Assembly: GCF_013408095.1 (NCBI RefSeq)
Contig: NZ_JACBZF010000007.1
Coordinates: forward strand, 1-64,000
Direction of reading: 5' to 3'
Length of the DNA stretch: 64,000 nucleotides
Source of the DNA: Novosphingobium marinum
Lineage (GTDB): Bacteria; Pseudomonadota; Alphaproteobacteria; Sphingomonadales; Sphingomonadaceae
Both the position numbers and the translations under genes were made by a program. Below are positions 18,599 to 27,266 of the stretch, in pieces; the stretch's first letter is position 1, and every line of letters begins with the position of its first letter. Below the pieces are notes generated by a model. The model saw only the letters and a program-made list of their open reading frames with translations. It had not been told where the DNA came from and ran no database searches.

Positions 18599-19267
18599 TC
18601 AAGCCGCCCCCCGGTCGATTGCCGTCATGCCGCGGTGCGCATCTGCGTAGACGTGGAACGCGCGGCGGATGTGCCCGGCCATCACCGCTTCGGCCCAGGC
18701 GCCGTCACCCCGCGCGAATGCGGCCAGCAAGTCCTCATGCTCGCTGTGCGAGCGGGCGAATGCGCCGGGTCCGTAGTGTTGCGCCGTTCGCCAGACCACC
18801 GGCTGTTCGATCAGCGAGCCGAGCAGGCTTGCAAGGCGGCGCGAGTCGGCGGCCTTCAGGATGATCTCGTGGAAAAGGCGGTTTTCCTCGAGGAAGGAGG
18901 CGACGTCGGCCCTGGCGCCCCGGATTGCCGCTCCGAGGCGGGCATTGCAAAGCCTGAGGCGCTCGATCGTGGCCTGATCCATGCGCTCGGCAGCGCGCCG
19001 CGCCGCCATGCCTTCCAGCATCGCGCGAAGTTCGAAGGCGTCCTCGACATCGTCGAGCGACCAGTCTGAAACGAAGGTTCGCTGCGAGTCGGACCGCCGC
19101 ACGAGCAGTTCCGCCTCGAGCCGCCGAAGCGCATCGCGTACCGGGGTCCGGGACACGCCGCACCGTTCGGCAAGCGTCTCCTCGGCCAACTGGTCTCCTG
19201 CGGCAAGTTCACCGGACAGGATCATCGCCCTGATCGTGTCGTATGCCTTGTCCGAAGCCTTCGCCAT
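18599..19267 (-). CDS. GntR family (FCD/FadR-type) transcriptional regulator
   Basis: A 222-residue regulator with an N-terminal winged helix (DQLAEETLAERCGVSRTPVRDALRRLEAE, about 20-70) and an all-helical FCD effector domain (about 85-215). FCD domains bind organic-acid effectors through metal-coordinating Asp/His residues; candidates are the FHEII and HSEHEDLL positions. The ATG at 19267 has GAGGTG upstream. The gene lies at the divergence between the leftward lyase-HyuA-HyuB-CaiB operon, with which it overlaps or abuts, and the rightward racemase-fold operon; TTGTATACAA lies 31 bases upstream of its start. Most likely a substrate-responsive repressor of both arms. Confidence 0.88.
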   Translation of the reverse strand: MAKASDKAYDTIRAMILSGELAAGDQLAEETLAERCGVSRTPVRDALRRLEAELLVRRSDSQRTFVSDWSLDDVEDAFELRAMLEGMAARRAAERMDQATIERLRLCNARLGAAIRGARADVASFLEENRLFHEIILKAADSRRLASLLGSLIEQPVVWRTAQHYGPGAFARSHSEHEDLLAAFARGDGAWAEAVMAGHIRRAFHVYADAHRGMTAIDRGAA

Positions 19268-19297
19268 CACACCTCGCCGGGTCTTGACTCGCTCACG

Positions 19298-19307
19298 TTG
19301 TATACAA
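19298..19307. promoter_or_regulatory. Palindrome TTGTATACAA, probable GntR operator
   Basis: A perfect 10-base palindrome in the 99-base divergent region between gntR (start 19267) and the racemase-fold gene (start 19367). Its 8-base core recurs at the lyase start. FCD-type GntR operators are often TTGTATACAA-like, so this is a strong candidate for control of both directions. Confidence 0.6.
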
Positions 19308-19366
19308 TAACTCTTTTGTCGTTCAAGGCTCACGACCGAACAGGTCCCTCGGGGAGATTGCATCTC

Positions 19367-20125
19367 GTGGCGAATGAAGAGCGGCGCATCAAGGTCATCG
19401 TGCCCATCCCGATGGATGAGGCAGGCGTCGCCAACCGCGCGCAGCAATTGCCCGCCGATTTCGTCCGCCCCGGTTTTCGACCCGAATTTCATGCAGTACG
19501 CTGGGGTGCTGCTCTCGGCGATTCCTACCACGACATGCTGTTGATGGACTGGACCGTTTTCCAGGCCGGCGTCACCGCCGGGGAAGAAGGCTACGCGGGC
19601 GTCCTGATCGATACGGTAAGCGACAGCGGACTGCGCGCCCTGCGCTCTCGCCTGTCCATCCCGGTGGTCGGCCCCGGCGAAGCGGCGTTCGCGATGGCGA
19701 TGATGATGGGCAAGAAGTTCTCGGTCCTGACGATGTGGCCGCAGTGGTTCCCTCTCTACGAAAAGACGCTGACCGAATACGGGTGGTGGAGCAGGGTCGC
19801 CTCGATCCGCTCGATCGACACGCGGCCCGACGTGACCGAACTGCTCGCTGGCAAGGAAGAGGTGATCTTCGGCAAGCTGGAGGCCGAGGCGCGCAAGGCC
19901 ATGGACGAGGACGGCGCCGACGTGATCGTCCTGGGCTCGACCACGATGCACCAGTCCGCCGCGCATCTCGCCGGGCGGCTGCCGATCCCCGTGATCAATC
20001 CGGGACCCGTCGCCTACAAGATGCTGGAAACGCAGATCGAGCTCGGTCTTGCGCACAGCAAGAAGGCGTTTCCGGCTCCCGAAGTTCCCAAGGACGCCGA
20101 TGTCCGGAAAGGCTGGTACGAATGA
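19367..20125 (+). CDS. Asp/Glu/hydantoin-racemase-fold protein lacking both catalytic cysteines
   Basis: A 252-residue protein of the Asp/Glu racemase superfamily (GPGEAAFAMAM and PVINPGPVAYKMLE segments match hydantoin or allantoin racemase). Active racemases need two cysteines, one in a CxxDPGL-type and one in a GCxGM-type motif. Here these positions read DTVSDSGL and GSTTMHQS, that is Thr and Ser. It is therefore unlikely to be a two-base cysteine racemase; a decarboxylase, isomerase or binding role is possible. The GTG at 19367 is chosen because GGGGAG lies about 10 bases upstream; longer forms would start inside the operator. The stop overlaps the next start (ATGA). First gene of the rightward operon. 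Confidence 0.75.
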   Translation: MANEERRIKVIVPIPMDEAGVANRAQQLPADFVRPGFRPEFHAVRWGAALGDSYHDMLLMDWTVFQAGVTAGEEGYAGVLIDTVSDSGLRALRSRLSIPVVGPGEAAFAMAMMMGKKFSVLTMWPQWFPLYEKTLTEYGWWSRVASIRSIDTRPDVTELLAGKEEVIFGKLEAEARKAMDEDGADVIVLGSTTMHQSAAHLAGRLPIPVINPGPVAYKMLETQIELGLAHSKKAFPAPEVPKDADVRKGWYE

Positions 20126-20553
20126 GCGAGTGGAGCGCCGGCGGGGCAGGGCAGGTCGCGCTGCCATACCCGCACTACGTCGATATCGTCACGAAGCGTT
20201 ACTTCGACGGCGTCGATAACAAGAACATGGAGCAGGTGCTAAATACCTTCACGCCAGACGCGGTCCTGACGGAGGTTACGTCCGCGACGGTGCACAAGGG
20301 GCGCGAAGGAATCCGCGCGATGTTCGTCAAGCTCTTCGCCGATTTCGAACAGATCTGGCACGGCAACTTCGTCCACACGGCCGACCCGCTGACCAACGCG
20401 GTTTGTTCGCAGTTCACCGTCCTGATCACGCCGAACGGCGGCGAGCAGCTTCGCTACGAGAACTGCAATCGCTTCTACCTCAAGGACCGGCTGTTCCACC
20501 GCGTGTTCGTGTACATGAGCGGCGAAAACCTGCTGAAGGAAGGAGACGCCTGA
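20122..20553 (+). CDS. SnoaL/NTF2-like protein, tandem copy 1
   Basis: A 143-residue SnoaL-like protein (YFDGVDNKNMEQVLNTFTPDAVLTEV, then ENCNRFYLKDRLFHRVFVYMSGENLL). It overlaps the racemase-fold gene by 4 bases and the next gene by 1 base, so all three are translationally coupled. It is clearly related to the following protein (YFGNVDSKNMDAVLDCF and VYVYMSGANVL), which suggests tandem duplication and perhaps a heterodimer. The fold is consistent with a hydratase or isomerase; no activity can be assigned. Confidence 0.82.
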   Translation: MSEWSAGGAGQVALPYPHYVDIVTKRYFDGVDNKNMEQVLNTFTPDAVLTEVTSATVHKGREGIRAMFVKLFADFEQIWHGNFVHTADPLTNAVCSQFTVLITPNGGEQLRYENCNRFYLKDRLFHRVFVYMSGENLLKEGDA

Positions 20554-20963
20554 TGCAGTACGCGCCGGTCCTCAACCGCGAGCAACTCATCGATTTCGCG
20601 ACGATGCAGTATTTCGGCAATGTCGATTCCAAGAACATGGATGCGGTGCTCGACTGCTTCCATGACGAGGCGCTCTTCTGCGTCCAGACGGCCTTCACCC
20701 GGCATAGCGGCAAGGCAGAGATCCGCCGGATGTTCGAGGATTTCTTCGGCGCCTACGAAACGATCGTCCACCGCGATTTCACGTGTACGGTGGACGAGGC
20801 CCACGGCCGGATCGCCGCGAGCTTCGTGGCCGAGCTCCATGATGCGGCGGGCGAAGTCACTCTCCTCAACAACACAAATTTCTGGCGCCTGCGGCCTGCG
20901 GGCGACGGGGCGAAGTTCCAGGAAGTCTACGTCTACATGAGCGGGGCCAACGTCCTCGTCTGA
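20553..20963 (+). CDS. SnoaL/NTF2-like protein, tandem copy 2
   Basis: A 136-residue paralogue of the preceding protein, with the same helix pair (NVDSKNMDAVLDCFHDEALF) and the same C-terminal strand (EVYVYMSGANVLV). An AAGGAGA ribosome binding site lies within the end of copy 1, and the ATG overlaps that stop by one base. Identity between the copies is concentrated at the ends and the middle differs, which fits diverged subunits rather than a recent duplication. It is followed 99 bases later by a TonB receptor. Confidence 0.82.
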   Translation: MQYAPVLNREQLIDFATMQYFGNVDSKNMDAVLDCFHDEALFCVQTAFTRHSGKAEIRRMFEDFFGAYETIVHRDFTCTVDEAHGRIAASFVAELHDAAGEVTLLNNTNFWRLRPAGDGAKFQEVYVYMSGANVLV

Positions 20964-21062
20964 CTATCCGGAGCTCTTCCGGTCGCAAGAATGCCGAAAG
21001 GCACGAGAAAAAAGCGAAGAGGTTTTGGGAAGGCGCGAAACCACACCAGGGAGTTTTGATCG

Positions 21063-23582
21063 ATGGCACATACCAAGACCTTCCTTGCAACCGGCGCAGC
21101 CGCCGTGGCCCTGGCCGCCGCCCACCAGACGGCACTTGCCCAGACCTCGGGCGCGGCAACGGGGAACATGGCCGAAGACGTCATCATCGTGACCGCGCGC
21201 CGCCAGAACGAAGTGCTTTCCGACGTGCCCGCCTCGATCACGGTGCTTTCCGCCGAAACCCTCGAGCGCACCGGCGTCAATACGGCGGACGAATTCGTCC
21301 AGCTGACGCCCGGTGTCACCATCGTCACCGGCACCGCCGAGGCAGGCGATACCCAGATCAACATCCGCGGCATCAACGGCGCGCGCGACGCCGAAAGCTC
21401 GGTCGCGCTCGTGGTCGACGGCATTCTCAAGACGAACACCGCGCAGCTCAATCAGGACCAGGGCACGCTGCGGCAGATCGAAGTGCTGAAAGGGCCGCAG
21501 GGCGCGCTTTACGGGCGCAATGCCGCCGCCGGCGCGATAGTCCTGCAGACCCTGAAGCCCGGCGACGTGCTCGAGGGCGGGATCGAGGTCAGCGCAGCAG
21601 AGGACAGCACCTATCGTGCCTCGGCGTATGTTTCGACGCCGCTCGGCGAGGGGATCGGCCTCGTTCTTTCGGGCAGCTACTACACGACAGACGGGTTCTA
21701 CCGGAACGACTTCCTCGGCAGCAAGACCGTGGACGACCAGGAGATCTGGTCGATAGACGGCCGGGTCGTCGCCGATATCGGGCCTGCGACCGAGCTCGAC
21801 GTCAAGGCGCGCTATGCCGACCTTTCGGGCGCTTCGATCGCCTTCAACGCCGCATTCCACCTGCCCAACTTCGCAGGCGCCAACCCCGCCTTCTTCGAGG
21901 ACGTGAACGACCACCCGTTCAATTTCTATTCGAACATCCGCCCGACCAACGACCAGAAGACGTTCGAGGCCTCCGCGAAGATCACCCATGAATTCGAAGC
22001 CGTGACGCTCACGGCCTGGGCGCTTTACAGCGACGTCGACCAGTCGCTGACCGCCGACGGGACTTCGGCAGACTTCGCACGGTTCACGTTTCCCGCCGGA
22101 ACCGACGCGTCGGTCGCGGCCTCGAATGCCTGCTTCGCCAGCACCGCGGCGCTGACCGGGTATCCGCTGAACCCGCCGACGTTCATCGGCGCGACGCCGG
22201 TTCCGTTCATTTTCGACCCGGCGAACGGCTCGACATTCGGACCCTACAGCCCCACCACCTGCGACGGCACGCAGTACCAGATCCGCGAACAGTCCGACAT
22301 CAGCGGCGAAATCCGCATCGCCAGCAACGGCGACGAGGTTTTCGACTGGCAGCTCGGCCTCTACTACCTGCATATCGACCGCAAGGTCGGCGTCAGCCTG
22401 GGGGCTGACCTTGGACAGGGGATCATTCGCGAGCTTTACAACGCACCGGGCACCAGCAACCCGACGACGCAGCTGTACTACGACGATTTCAGCACCGACG
22501 TTTACGCCGCGTTCGGCTCTGTCGATTTCGAAGTGACGCCGCGTTTCGACCTCGGACTGGCGCTGCGCTACGATATCGAGGATCGCTCTGTGTCGAGCCT
22601 CGTGCCGGTTGCGACCGACCCGTTCACCGGAGGTCCGATCAATCCCGGCCAGGCCTTCGGCCCGATCCCCGACCAGTCGCAGACCTTCAAGCAGATTCAG
22701 CCCAAGGTTTCGCTGCGCTACGCCATCACGGACGACGTCAATTTCTATGCGAACTGGGGCATCGGCTTCAAATCGGGCGGGTTCAACAACCAGGGGTCGG
22801 CAGCGATCGTCGACCAGGCCTTCAACCAGTTCATCGGCACGAACGTCCTGATCAATGACCTCTACCGCAAGGAGAAATCGAGCGCGTTCGAGGCGGGCAT
22901 AAAGGGATCGGCGCTGAACGGTTCTCTCACGTTCGACCTTGCAGGCTACTACACCAAGATCGACGACATGCAGTTCTTCGAATTCTTCGTGGGTGCCTTC
23001 GGACTGCTGCGCGTGGTCTCCAACATCGACGAGGTCGAAGTCTACGGCGGCGAGTTCAACATCAATGCCGAAATTGTCGAGGGCTGGGACCTCTACGGCG
23101 CGATCAACGTCACCGAAAGCGAGATCAAGGCCAACGCCTCCCGTCCGCAGACCGTGGGCAACAAGTCGCCGTATACGGCGGACTACACGATCAACCTCGG
23201 CACGCAGGTCGTCGCGCCGATCGCCGCTACCTTCGACATGGTGCTGCGCGCCGATTATCGCATCACCGGCCCGACCTGGTTCCACACGCTGCAGGACGAC
23301 ATGAACCCGACACTGTTCAGCGGCCTGCTGCCGGGTTCCGCTCTGGCACTTCCCGCGTTCGTGGGCGATGCGGACTATTCGATCACGCGCCGCGAAGCGT
23401 TCGGCGTCATGAACCTGCGCTTCGGTTTCGAAGGGGAGAACTGGAACGTGACGGCGTTTGCCGAAAACCTGTTCAACCGGAAGTACCTGAACGAAGTCAT
23501 CACTGCGGCGGAGTTCGGCGGGTCCTTCATCTCGCCCGGCGGATTGCGTCGCCTCGGGGTCGAGGTAGGGTACAAGTTCTGA
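21063..23582 (+). CDS. TonB-dependent outer-membrane receptor
   Basis: An 839-residue receptor: signal peptide (ending TALAQ), TonB-box-like EDVIIVTARRQNE, plug domain (about 45-165) with GPQGALYGRNAAAGAI, and a 22-strand barrel ending in VGYKF. It takes up a ligand across the outer membrane using TonB/ExbB/ExbD energy, which is encoded elsewhere. It lies in the rightward arm of the GntR locus, between the SnoaL pair and the amidase, so it probably imports the substrate of this locus. Of the four receptors in the window it is the longest. The long frame antisense to it is a composition artefact. Confidence 0.93.
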   Translation: MAHTKTFLATGAAAVALAAAHQTALAQTSGAATGNMAEDVIIVTARRQNEVLSDVPASITVLSAETLERTGVNTADEFVQLTPGVTIVTGTAEAGDTQINIRGINGARDAESSVALVVDGILKTNTAQLNQDQGTLRQIEVLKGPQGALYGRNAAAGAIVLQTLKPGDVLEGGIEVSAAEDSTYRASAYVSTPLGEGIGLVLSGSYYTTDGFYRNDFLGSKTVDDQEIWSIDGRVVADIGPATELDVKARYADLSGASIAFNAAFHLPNFAGANPAFFEDVNDHPFNFYSNIRPTNDQKTFEASAKITHEFEAVTLTAWALYSDVDQSLTADGTSADFARFTFPAGTDASVAASNACFASTAALTGYPLNPPTFIGATPVPFIFDPANGSTFGPYSPTTCDGTQYQIREQSDISGEIRIASNGDEVFDWQLGLYYLHIDRKVGVSLGADLGQGIIRELYNAPGTSNPTTQLYYDDFSTDVYAAFGSVDFEVTPRFDLGLALRYDIEDRSVSSLVPVATDPFTGGPINPGQAFGPIPDQSQTFKQIQPKVSLRYAITDDVNFYANWGIGFKSGGFNNQGSAAIVDQAFNQFIGTNVLINDLYRKEKSSAFEAGIKGSALNGSLTFDLAGYYTKIDDMQFFEFFVGAFGLLRVVSNIDEVEVYGGEFNINAEIVEGWDLYGAINVTESEIKANASRPQTVGNKSPYTADYTINLGTQVVAPIAATFDMVLRADYRITGPTWFHTLQDDMNPTLFSGLLPGSALALPAFVGDADYSITRREAFGVMNLRFGFEGENWNVTAFAENLFNRKYLNEVITAAEFGGSFISPGGLRRLGVEVGYKF

Positions 23583-23601
23583 CCGGAGGGGCCCCTTTTT
23601 G

Positions 23602-24222
23602 ATGACCGGGGATGCCGACAGCAACTACGCCGGCGTATTCGGTGACAGGATCGGCTTCGGCAGGAAGCCGGCGCTGATCCTCGTCGACTTCGTGCAGGCC
23701 TACTTCGAGCCGACGAGCCCGCTTTTCGCCGACGTGGGCGAAACGCTCGAAGCCGCGCTGGAATTGCGTGCCGCGGCGCGGAAGGCCGGACTTCTGGTCA
23801 TCTACACCAACGTGGCCTACCACCCCTCGCTGATCGATGGCGGGCGCTTTGCGCAGAAGATCGCCCCGCTGGCGAATTTCGCGCAGGGGCACCCGCTGGG
23901 CGCGTGGCCCGACGGGCTCGCACCGGCGAGCGACGAACTAGTAATTTCCAAGCAGTATCCGAGCGCATTCTTCGGAACCTCGCTCGCCTCCACGCTTACG
24001 GCGTCGGGCCACGATACCCTGCTGATCGCCGGGCTGACCACCAGTGGCTGCATTCGCGCGACCTGCGTCGACGCGTGTTCGCACGGCTTCATCCCGATCG
24101 TCGTCGAAGAGGCCGTGGGCGACCGTCACGAGGCTCCGCACAAGGCCAACCTCTTCGACATGCATGCGAAATACGGCGACGTCGTGCCCCTTGGCGAGGT
24201 GACCGCCTGGATCGACCGATGA
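23602..24222 (+). CDS. Isochorismatase-family cysteine amidase (N-carbamoylsarcosine amidase-like)
   Basis: A 206-residue alpha/beta cysteine hydrolase. The catalytic triad is apparent: Asp in ILVDFVQAYF (about 28), Lys in ISKQYPSAF (about 115) and nucleophile Cys in TTSGCIRAT (about 151). The spacing and the YPSAFFGTSLAS segment resemble N-carbamoylsarcosine or related C-N hydrolases rather than true isochorismatases. A GAGGGG lies upstream of the ATG at 23602; a TTG three bases earlier is less likely. It ends the rightward arm of the GntR locus; with HyuA/HyuB across the locus it could complete a hydantoin-type ring opening, but this is inference. Confidence 0.85.
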   Translation: MTGDADSNYAGVFGDRIGFGRKPALILVDFVQAYFEPTSPLFADVGETLEAALELRAAARKAGLLVIYTNVAYHPSLIDGGRFAQKIAPLANFAQGHPLGAWPDGLAPASDELVISKQYPSAFFGTSLASTLTASGHDTLLIAGLTTSGCIRATCVDACSHGFIPIVVEEAVGDRHEAPHKANLFDMHAKYGDVVPLGEVTAWIDR

Positions 24223-24234
24223 AGTACGACGGCG

Positions 24235-24954
24235 TCAGTCGTCGCGGGTCATTGCCGAACGCATGATCGACTTTGCGTAGCTGAGCAGGTCGGAGACCTC
24301 CTCCTTGCGCAATTGCCCGCCCAGCTGCCCGTAGGCCATTCCCTCGAGCAGGTAGTGGGCGATGTTTCCCATCCTGGCCACTTCGGGATCCTCGGCATGC
24401 CATCCGATGGTATCGCGCGCTATGTCGTGCCATTCGTCGAGGAACGCGCGGTAGCTTGAGGCCAGCAGGTCGGCCAGTTCCGGCTCGGACCGGCCCGCCA
24501 GAACCAGTTCCTGATAGGCGAGGAACTCCCGTTCGTTGAGGTGCCGCCAATGCGAGTCGATAACGTGGTCGACCGCGTCGGCGCCTTCGCGAAGGGCCGA
24601 CAGATCCGTTCGGAATATGTCGAGCCGCACCCTGTGCAGGTGTGCAACGGTCTGACGCAGAAGCTCTAGCCTCGTGGGGAAATAGTACTGCATTCCGCCG
24701 CGCGAGACGCCGGCCCGCCGCGCAATGACGCTGGCCGAGACTTCCGAGTAGGGAAATTCGGCCAGGCAATCGATCGCCGCGTCCAGAACCTGCGTGCGCA
24801 GCGCATCGCCCTTCGCAGCCTGCCGCTCGCTGCTGCCCCGCTTCGCCCTCGCGGCCCGTTCTTCACGGACATCGCCGATGCGCAGGTCGGACCTCGAATT
24901 GCGTTCCGGTTTCAAGCCTGTTCGCTTCCTCTCCCCGCAGATCACAAGCAGCAT
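24235..24954 (-). CDS. TetR family transcriptional regulator
   Basis: A TetR regulator with an N-terminal HTH (ALRTQVLDAAIDCLAEFPYSEVSASVIARRAGVSRGGMQYYFPTR region) and a C-terminal ligand domain. It is divergent from the TonB receptor at 25091 and convergent with the amidase gene. Start uncertain: the ATG at 24954 gives 239 residues, while a TTG at 24915 has a better ribosome binding site (GGGGAGAGGAAG) and gives 226. Likely represses itself and the receptor-Rieske operon through repeats at 24959-25023. Confidence 0.85.
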   Translation of the reverse strand: MLLVICGERKRTGLKPERNSRSDLRIGDVREERAARAKRGSSERQAAKGDALRTQVLDAAIDCLAEFPYSEVSASVIARRAGVSRGGMQYYFPTRLELLRQTVAHLHRVRLDIFRTDLSALREGADAVDHVIDSHWRHLNEREFLAYQELVLAGRSEPELADLLASSYRAFLDEWHDIARDTIGWHAEDPEVARMGNIAHYLLEGMAYGQLGGQLRKEEVSDLLSYAKSIMRSAMTRDD

Positions 24955-24958
24955 TTCC

Positions 24959-25023
24959 CAAGAATGACAATCATCCTTGTTTCGCCCGACAAAAAAATAA
25001 GCAGTGCTGATTGACAATTATCT
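24959..25023. promoter_or_regulatory. Imperfect inverted repeat and TGACAATyATCy direct repeats between tetR and TonB receptor
   Basis: CAAGAATGA (24959-24967), spacer CAA, then TCATCCTTG (24971-24979) form a 9-base-arm inverted repeat with one mismatch. Its TGACAATCATCC part recurs as TGACAATTATCT at 25012-25023. Between them is an A-rich tract with AAAAATAAGCA (24993-25003). The region separates divergent tetR and receptor genes, so these are plausible TetR operator half-sites. Confidence 0.4.
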
Positions 25024-25090
25024 GGTTCCGGCGGAAATTAATAAAGCGGGGCTGCCGAAAAAGAGCGGTCCGCGGGAGAGGGGATTGCTA

Positions 25091-27241
25091 ATGGCTAGTA
25101 CATTGCCGGGGAAACTGCGCCTCGGGCTCGCAACGGCACTTATGTCCAGCATGTTCGCGTGGTCGGCCGGCGCTTCGGCGCAGGAGGGTGTCGCCGTCCG
25201 CGATACCGCCGGGCCAGCCCCGATCGTCGTGACCGCGCAGCGCCGCGAACAGGTGCTCACCGAAGTCCCGCAAGCGGTACAGGCGCTTGGCGGGGAGGAA
25301 CTCCAGGATCTCGGCGTCGACCAGATCGAGGACGTGATCTCGCTGGTTCCCAGTGCGACCATCGGCTCGACGATCTCCGTTGGCTCTAACGTCTTCCAGA
25401 TTCGCGGCGTGGCCGCAGCGGAAACCGACGGCGATCCGACGATCGGCTTCTATCTCGACAACTTCGCATTCTCGCTTCCGGGCAGGCCCTACGCGCCGGC
25501 AGTCGATTTCTACGATCTCGACCGCGTCGAAGTGCTTCGCGGCCCGTCCGGAACGCTCTACGGGCTCGGCTCGCTGGGCGGCACGATCAAGGTGCTGAGC
25601 AACAATCCGGACCTCTACGACACGGCCATGTCCGCCCGCATGACCGCCAACATCACCGACGGCGGCGAGCCGGGCGGAAGCGCCGACGTCATGATCAACG
25701 TGCCGCTGGCCGAGGGCACGGTCGCGCTGCGCGGCGTCGCTTCTTACAAGACCGTCGGCGGGTTCGCGGACAACATCGCGACGGGCAAGGAAGATTCGAA
25801 CGACGCCAACGCGTTCAACGGCCGCCTGAAGCTGCGCGCCGAGCCGACCGACAACCTGATGATCCAGCTGGCGGTCTGGCACAACCGCTCGAACCAGGAC
25901 TTCTCCAACCGCATCACGCTGTTCGACCCGCCGATCCTCGACCAGACCTTCGGCATCGCCAATTCGCGCTTCACGCTGATCACCGGCGATATCGAGTACG
26001 ACCTCGGCTTCGCGACGCTGATGTCGACGACAGGCTACATCAAGAACCGCGTCGTCGTGAACAACGGCGGGTTCATTCCGGGCATCGGCGATTTCGCCAG
26101 CTTCTGGCCGCTGGTCACCAAGAACTTCAACGAGGACCTGCGCCTCGCCTCGAACGGCACCGGGCCGCTGACGTGGATCGTCGGCTTCTTCTACCAAGAC
26201 GGCAGTACCGAAGGCGGGCAGAGCGTGGACCTTCCCGACTTCCCGGTCGGCGGCCAGCTGGGCCTCGCGACGTTCAACGACAACCGGCTCGAGAGCAAGT
26301 CGTGGGCGGTCTACGGCGATGCGACCTACGGCTTCGCCGATGGCCTCGTCGACGTGACCGTCGGTGGTCGCTACTACGAGGAAAAGCGCCGTTTCGACGA
26401 GAACAGCTCGATCACCCTGACCGAGGCGGGCGTCACCGTCCCGACTGTCGGCGTGGACCGGGCGAAGAACAACACGTTCAACCCGCGCTTCAACGTGTCG
26501 ATCCATCCTGCCGAGAACGGCATGATCTACGGCGAGGTCGCCAAGGGCTTTCGTTCGGGCGCCATCACGTCTTCGTCGATCATCGCGGGCGCGAACGGAG
26601 CCCTGGGCACCAATTTCGACAACAGCTCTCCGCCCGACACGCTGTGGAACTACGAAGCGGGCATCAAGTGGAGCTTCGGCGGTGTCGATGTCGCGCTTTC
26701 GGGCTACTACTTCGACTGGAAGGACGCGCAGATCGAGCTTTCGCCGACGTTGCAATCGATTGTCGTCCCGGTGGGCGATATCGAGGGCAAGGGCATCGAC
26801 GCGCAGATTTCGTGGCGCACGCCGTTTTCCGGCCTCTCGATCCAGGCTGCGGGCAATATCAACAAGACGGAGATCAAGAGCGTGATCCCCGAGGTTTCGG
26901 CGGCACTGCCCTGGCTTTCGGAAGGGCGCCAGCTTCCCGGCACGGCGAAACGAACCGCATCGATCGCGGCAAACTATGTGGCGCCGGTCGGCAACGACTG
27001 GGACCTCAGGATTTCCGGTCGCTATTCGTATCGCTCGCGGCAGCAGAGCGTGTTCAACGGTGTCTACGCGCCGTGGAACGGTATCGGATCGGTTCGCGTC
27101 GGCTTTGCGCGCGACGATTTCGAGGTTTCGCTGTTCTCGGATAACGTCGGCAATTCGGGAAGGCCGATATCGCGCCCCGGCGGTCAGAATCAGGTGCCCT
27201 ACCCGCGTACCATCGGCATCGCGCTGGAGAAGAAGTTCTGA
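25091..27241 (+). CDS. TonB-dependent outer-membrane receptor
   Basis: A 716-residue receptor with a signal peptide (ending AGASAQ), TonB-box-like APIVVTAQRREQV, a plug with RGPSGTLYGLGSLGGTI, and a barrel ending ALEKKF. The start at 25091 follows GGGAGAGGGG. It is followed within 25 bases by the Rieske oxygenase gene, so the operon probably couples import to oxygenation. Divergent from the TetR gene at 24954. Ligand unknown. Confidence 0.92.
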   Translation: MASTLPGKLRLGLATALMSSMFAWSAGASAQEGVAVRDTAGPAPIVVTAQRREQVLTEVPQAVQALGGEELQDLGVDQIEDVISLVPSATIGSTISVGSNVFQIRGVAAAETDGDPTIGFYLDNFAFSLPGRPYAPAVDFYDLDRVEVLRGPSGTLYGLGSLGGTIKVLSNNPDLYDTAMSARMTANITDGGEPGGSADVMINVPLAEGTVALRGVASYKTVGGFADNIATGKEDSNDANAFNGRLKLRAEPTDNLMIQLAVWHNRSNQDFSNRITLFDPPILDQTFGIANSRFTLITGDIEYDLGFATLMSTTGYIKNRVVVNNGGFIPGIGDFASFWPLVTKNFNEDLRLASNGTGPLTWIVGFFYQDGSTEGGQSVDLPDFPVGGQLGLATFNDNRLESKSWAVYGDATYGFADGLVDVTVGGRYYEEKRRFDENSSITLTEAGVTVPTVGVDRAKNNTFNPRFNVSIHPAENGMIYGEVAKGFRSGAITSSSIIAGANGALGTNFDNSSPPDTLWNYEAGIKWSFGGVDVALSGYYFDWKDAQIELSPTLQSIVVPVGDIEGKGIDAQISWRTPFSGLSIQAAGNINKTEIKSVIPEVSAALPWLSEGRQLPGTAKRTASIAANYVAPVGNDWDLRISGRYSYRSRQQSVFNGVYAPWNGIGSVRVGFARDDFEVSLFSDNVGNSGRPISRPGGQNQVPYPRTIGIALEKKF

Positions 27242-27266
27242 CGTACACCTCTTTGGAACCGAAAAA

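Noticed and set aside
17652..18602. TTG start for the HMG-CoA-lyase-like gene overlapping the gntR stop
   Set aside because: The downstream ATG at 18590 is a better start and gives the usual family N-terminus.
20964..23624. Very long open frame antisense to the TonB receptor at 21063-23582
   Set aside because: Its protein is Arg/Asp/Val/Leu-rich with no recognisable domain, while the sense frame is a complete receptor; high GC leaves antisense frames open.
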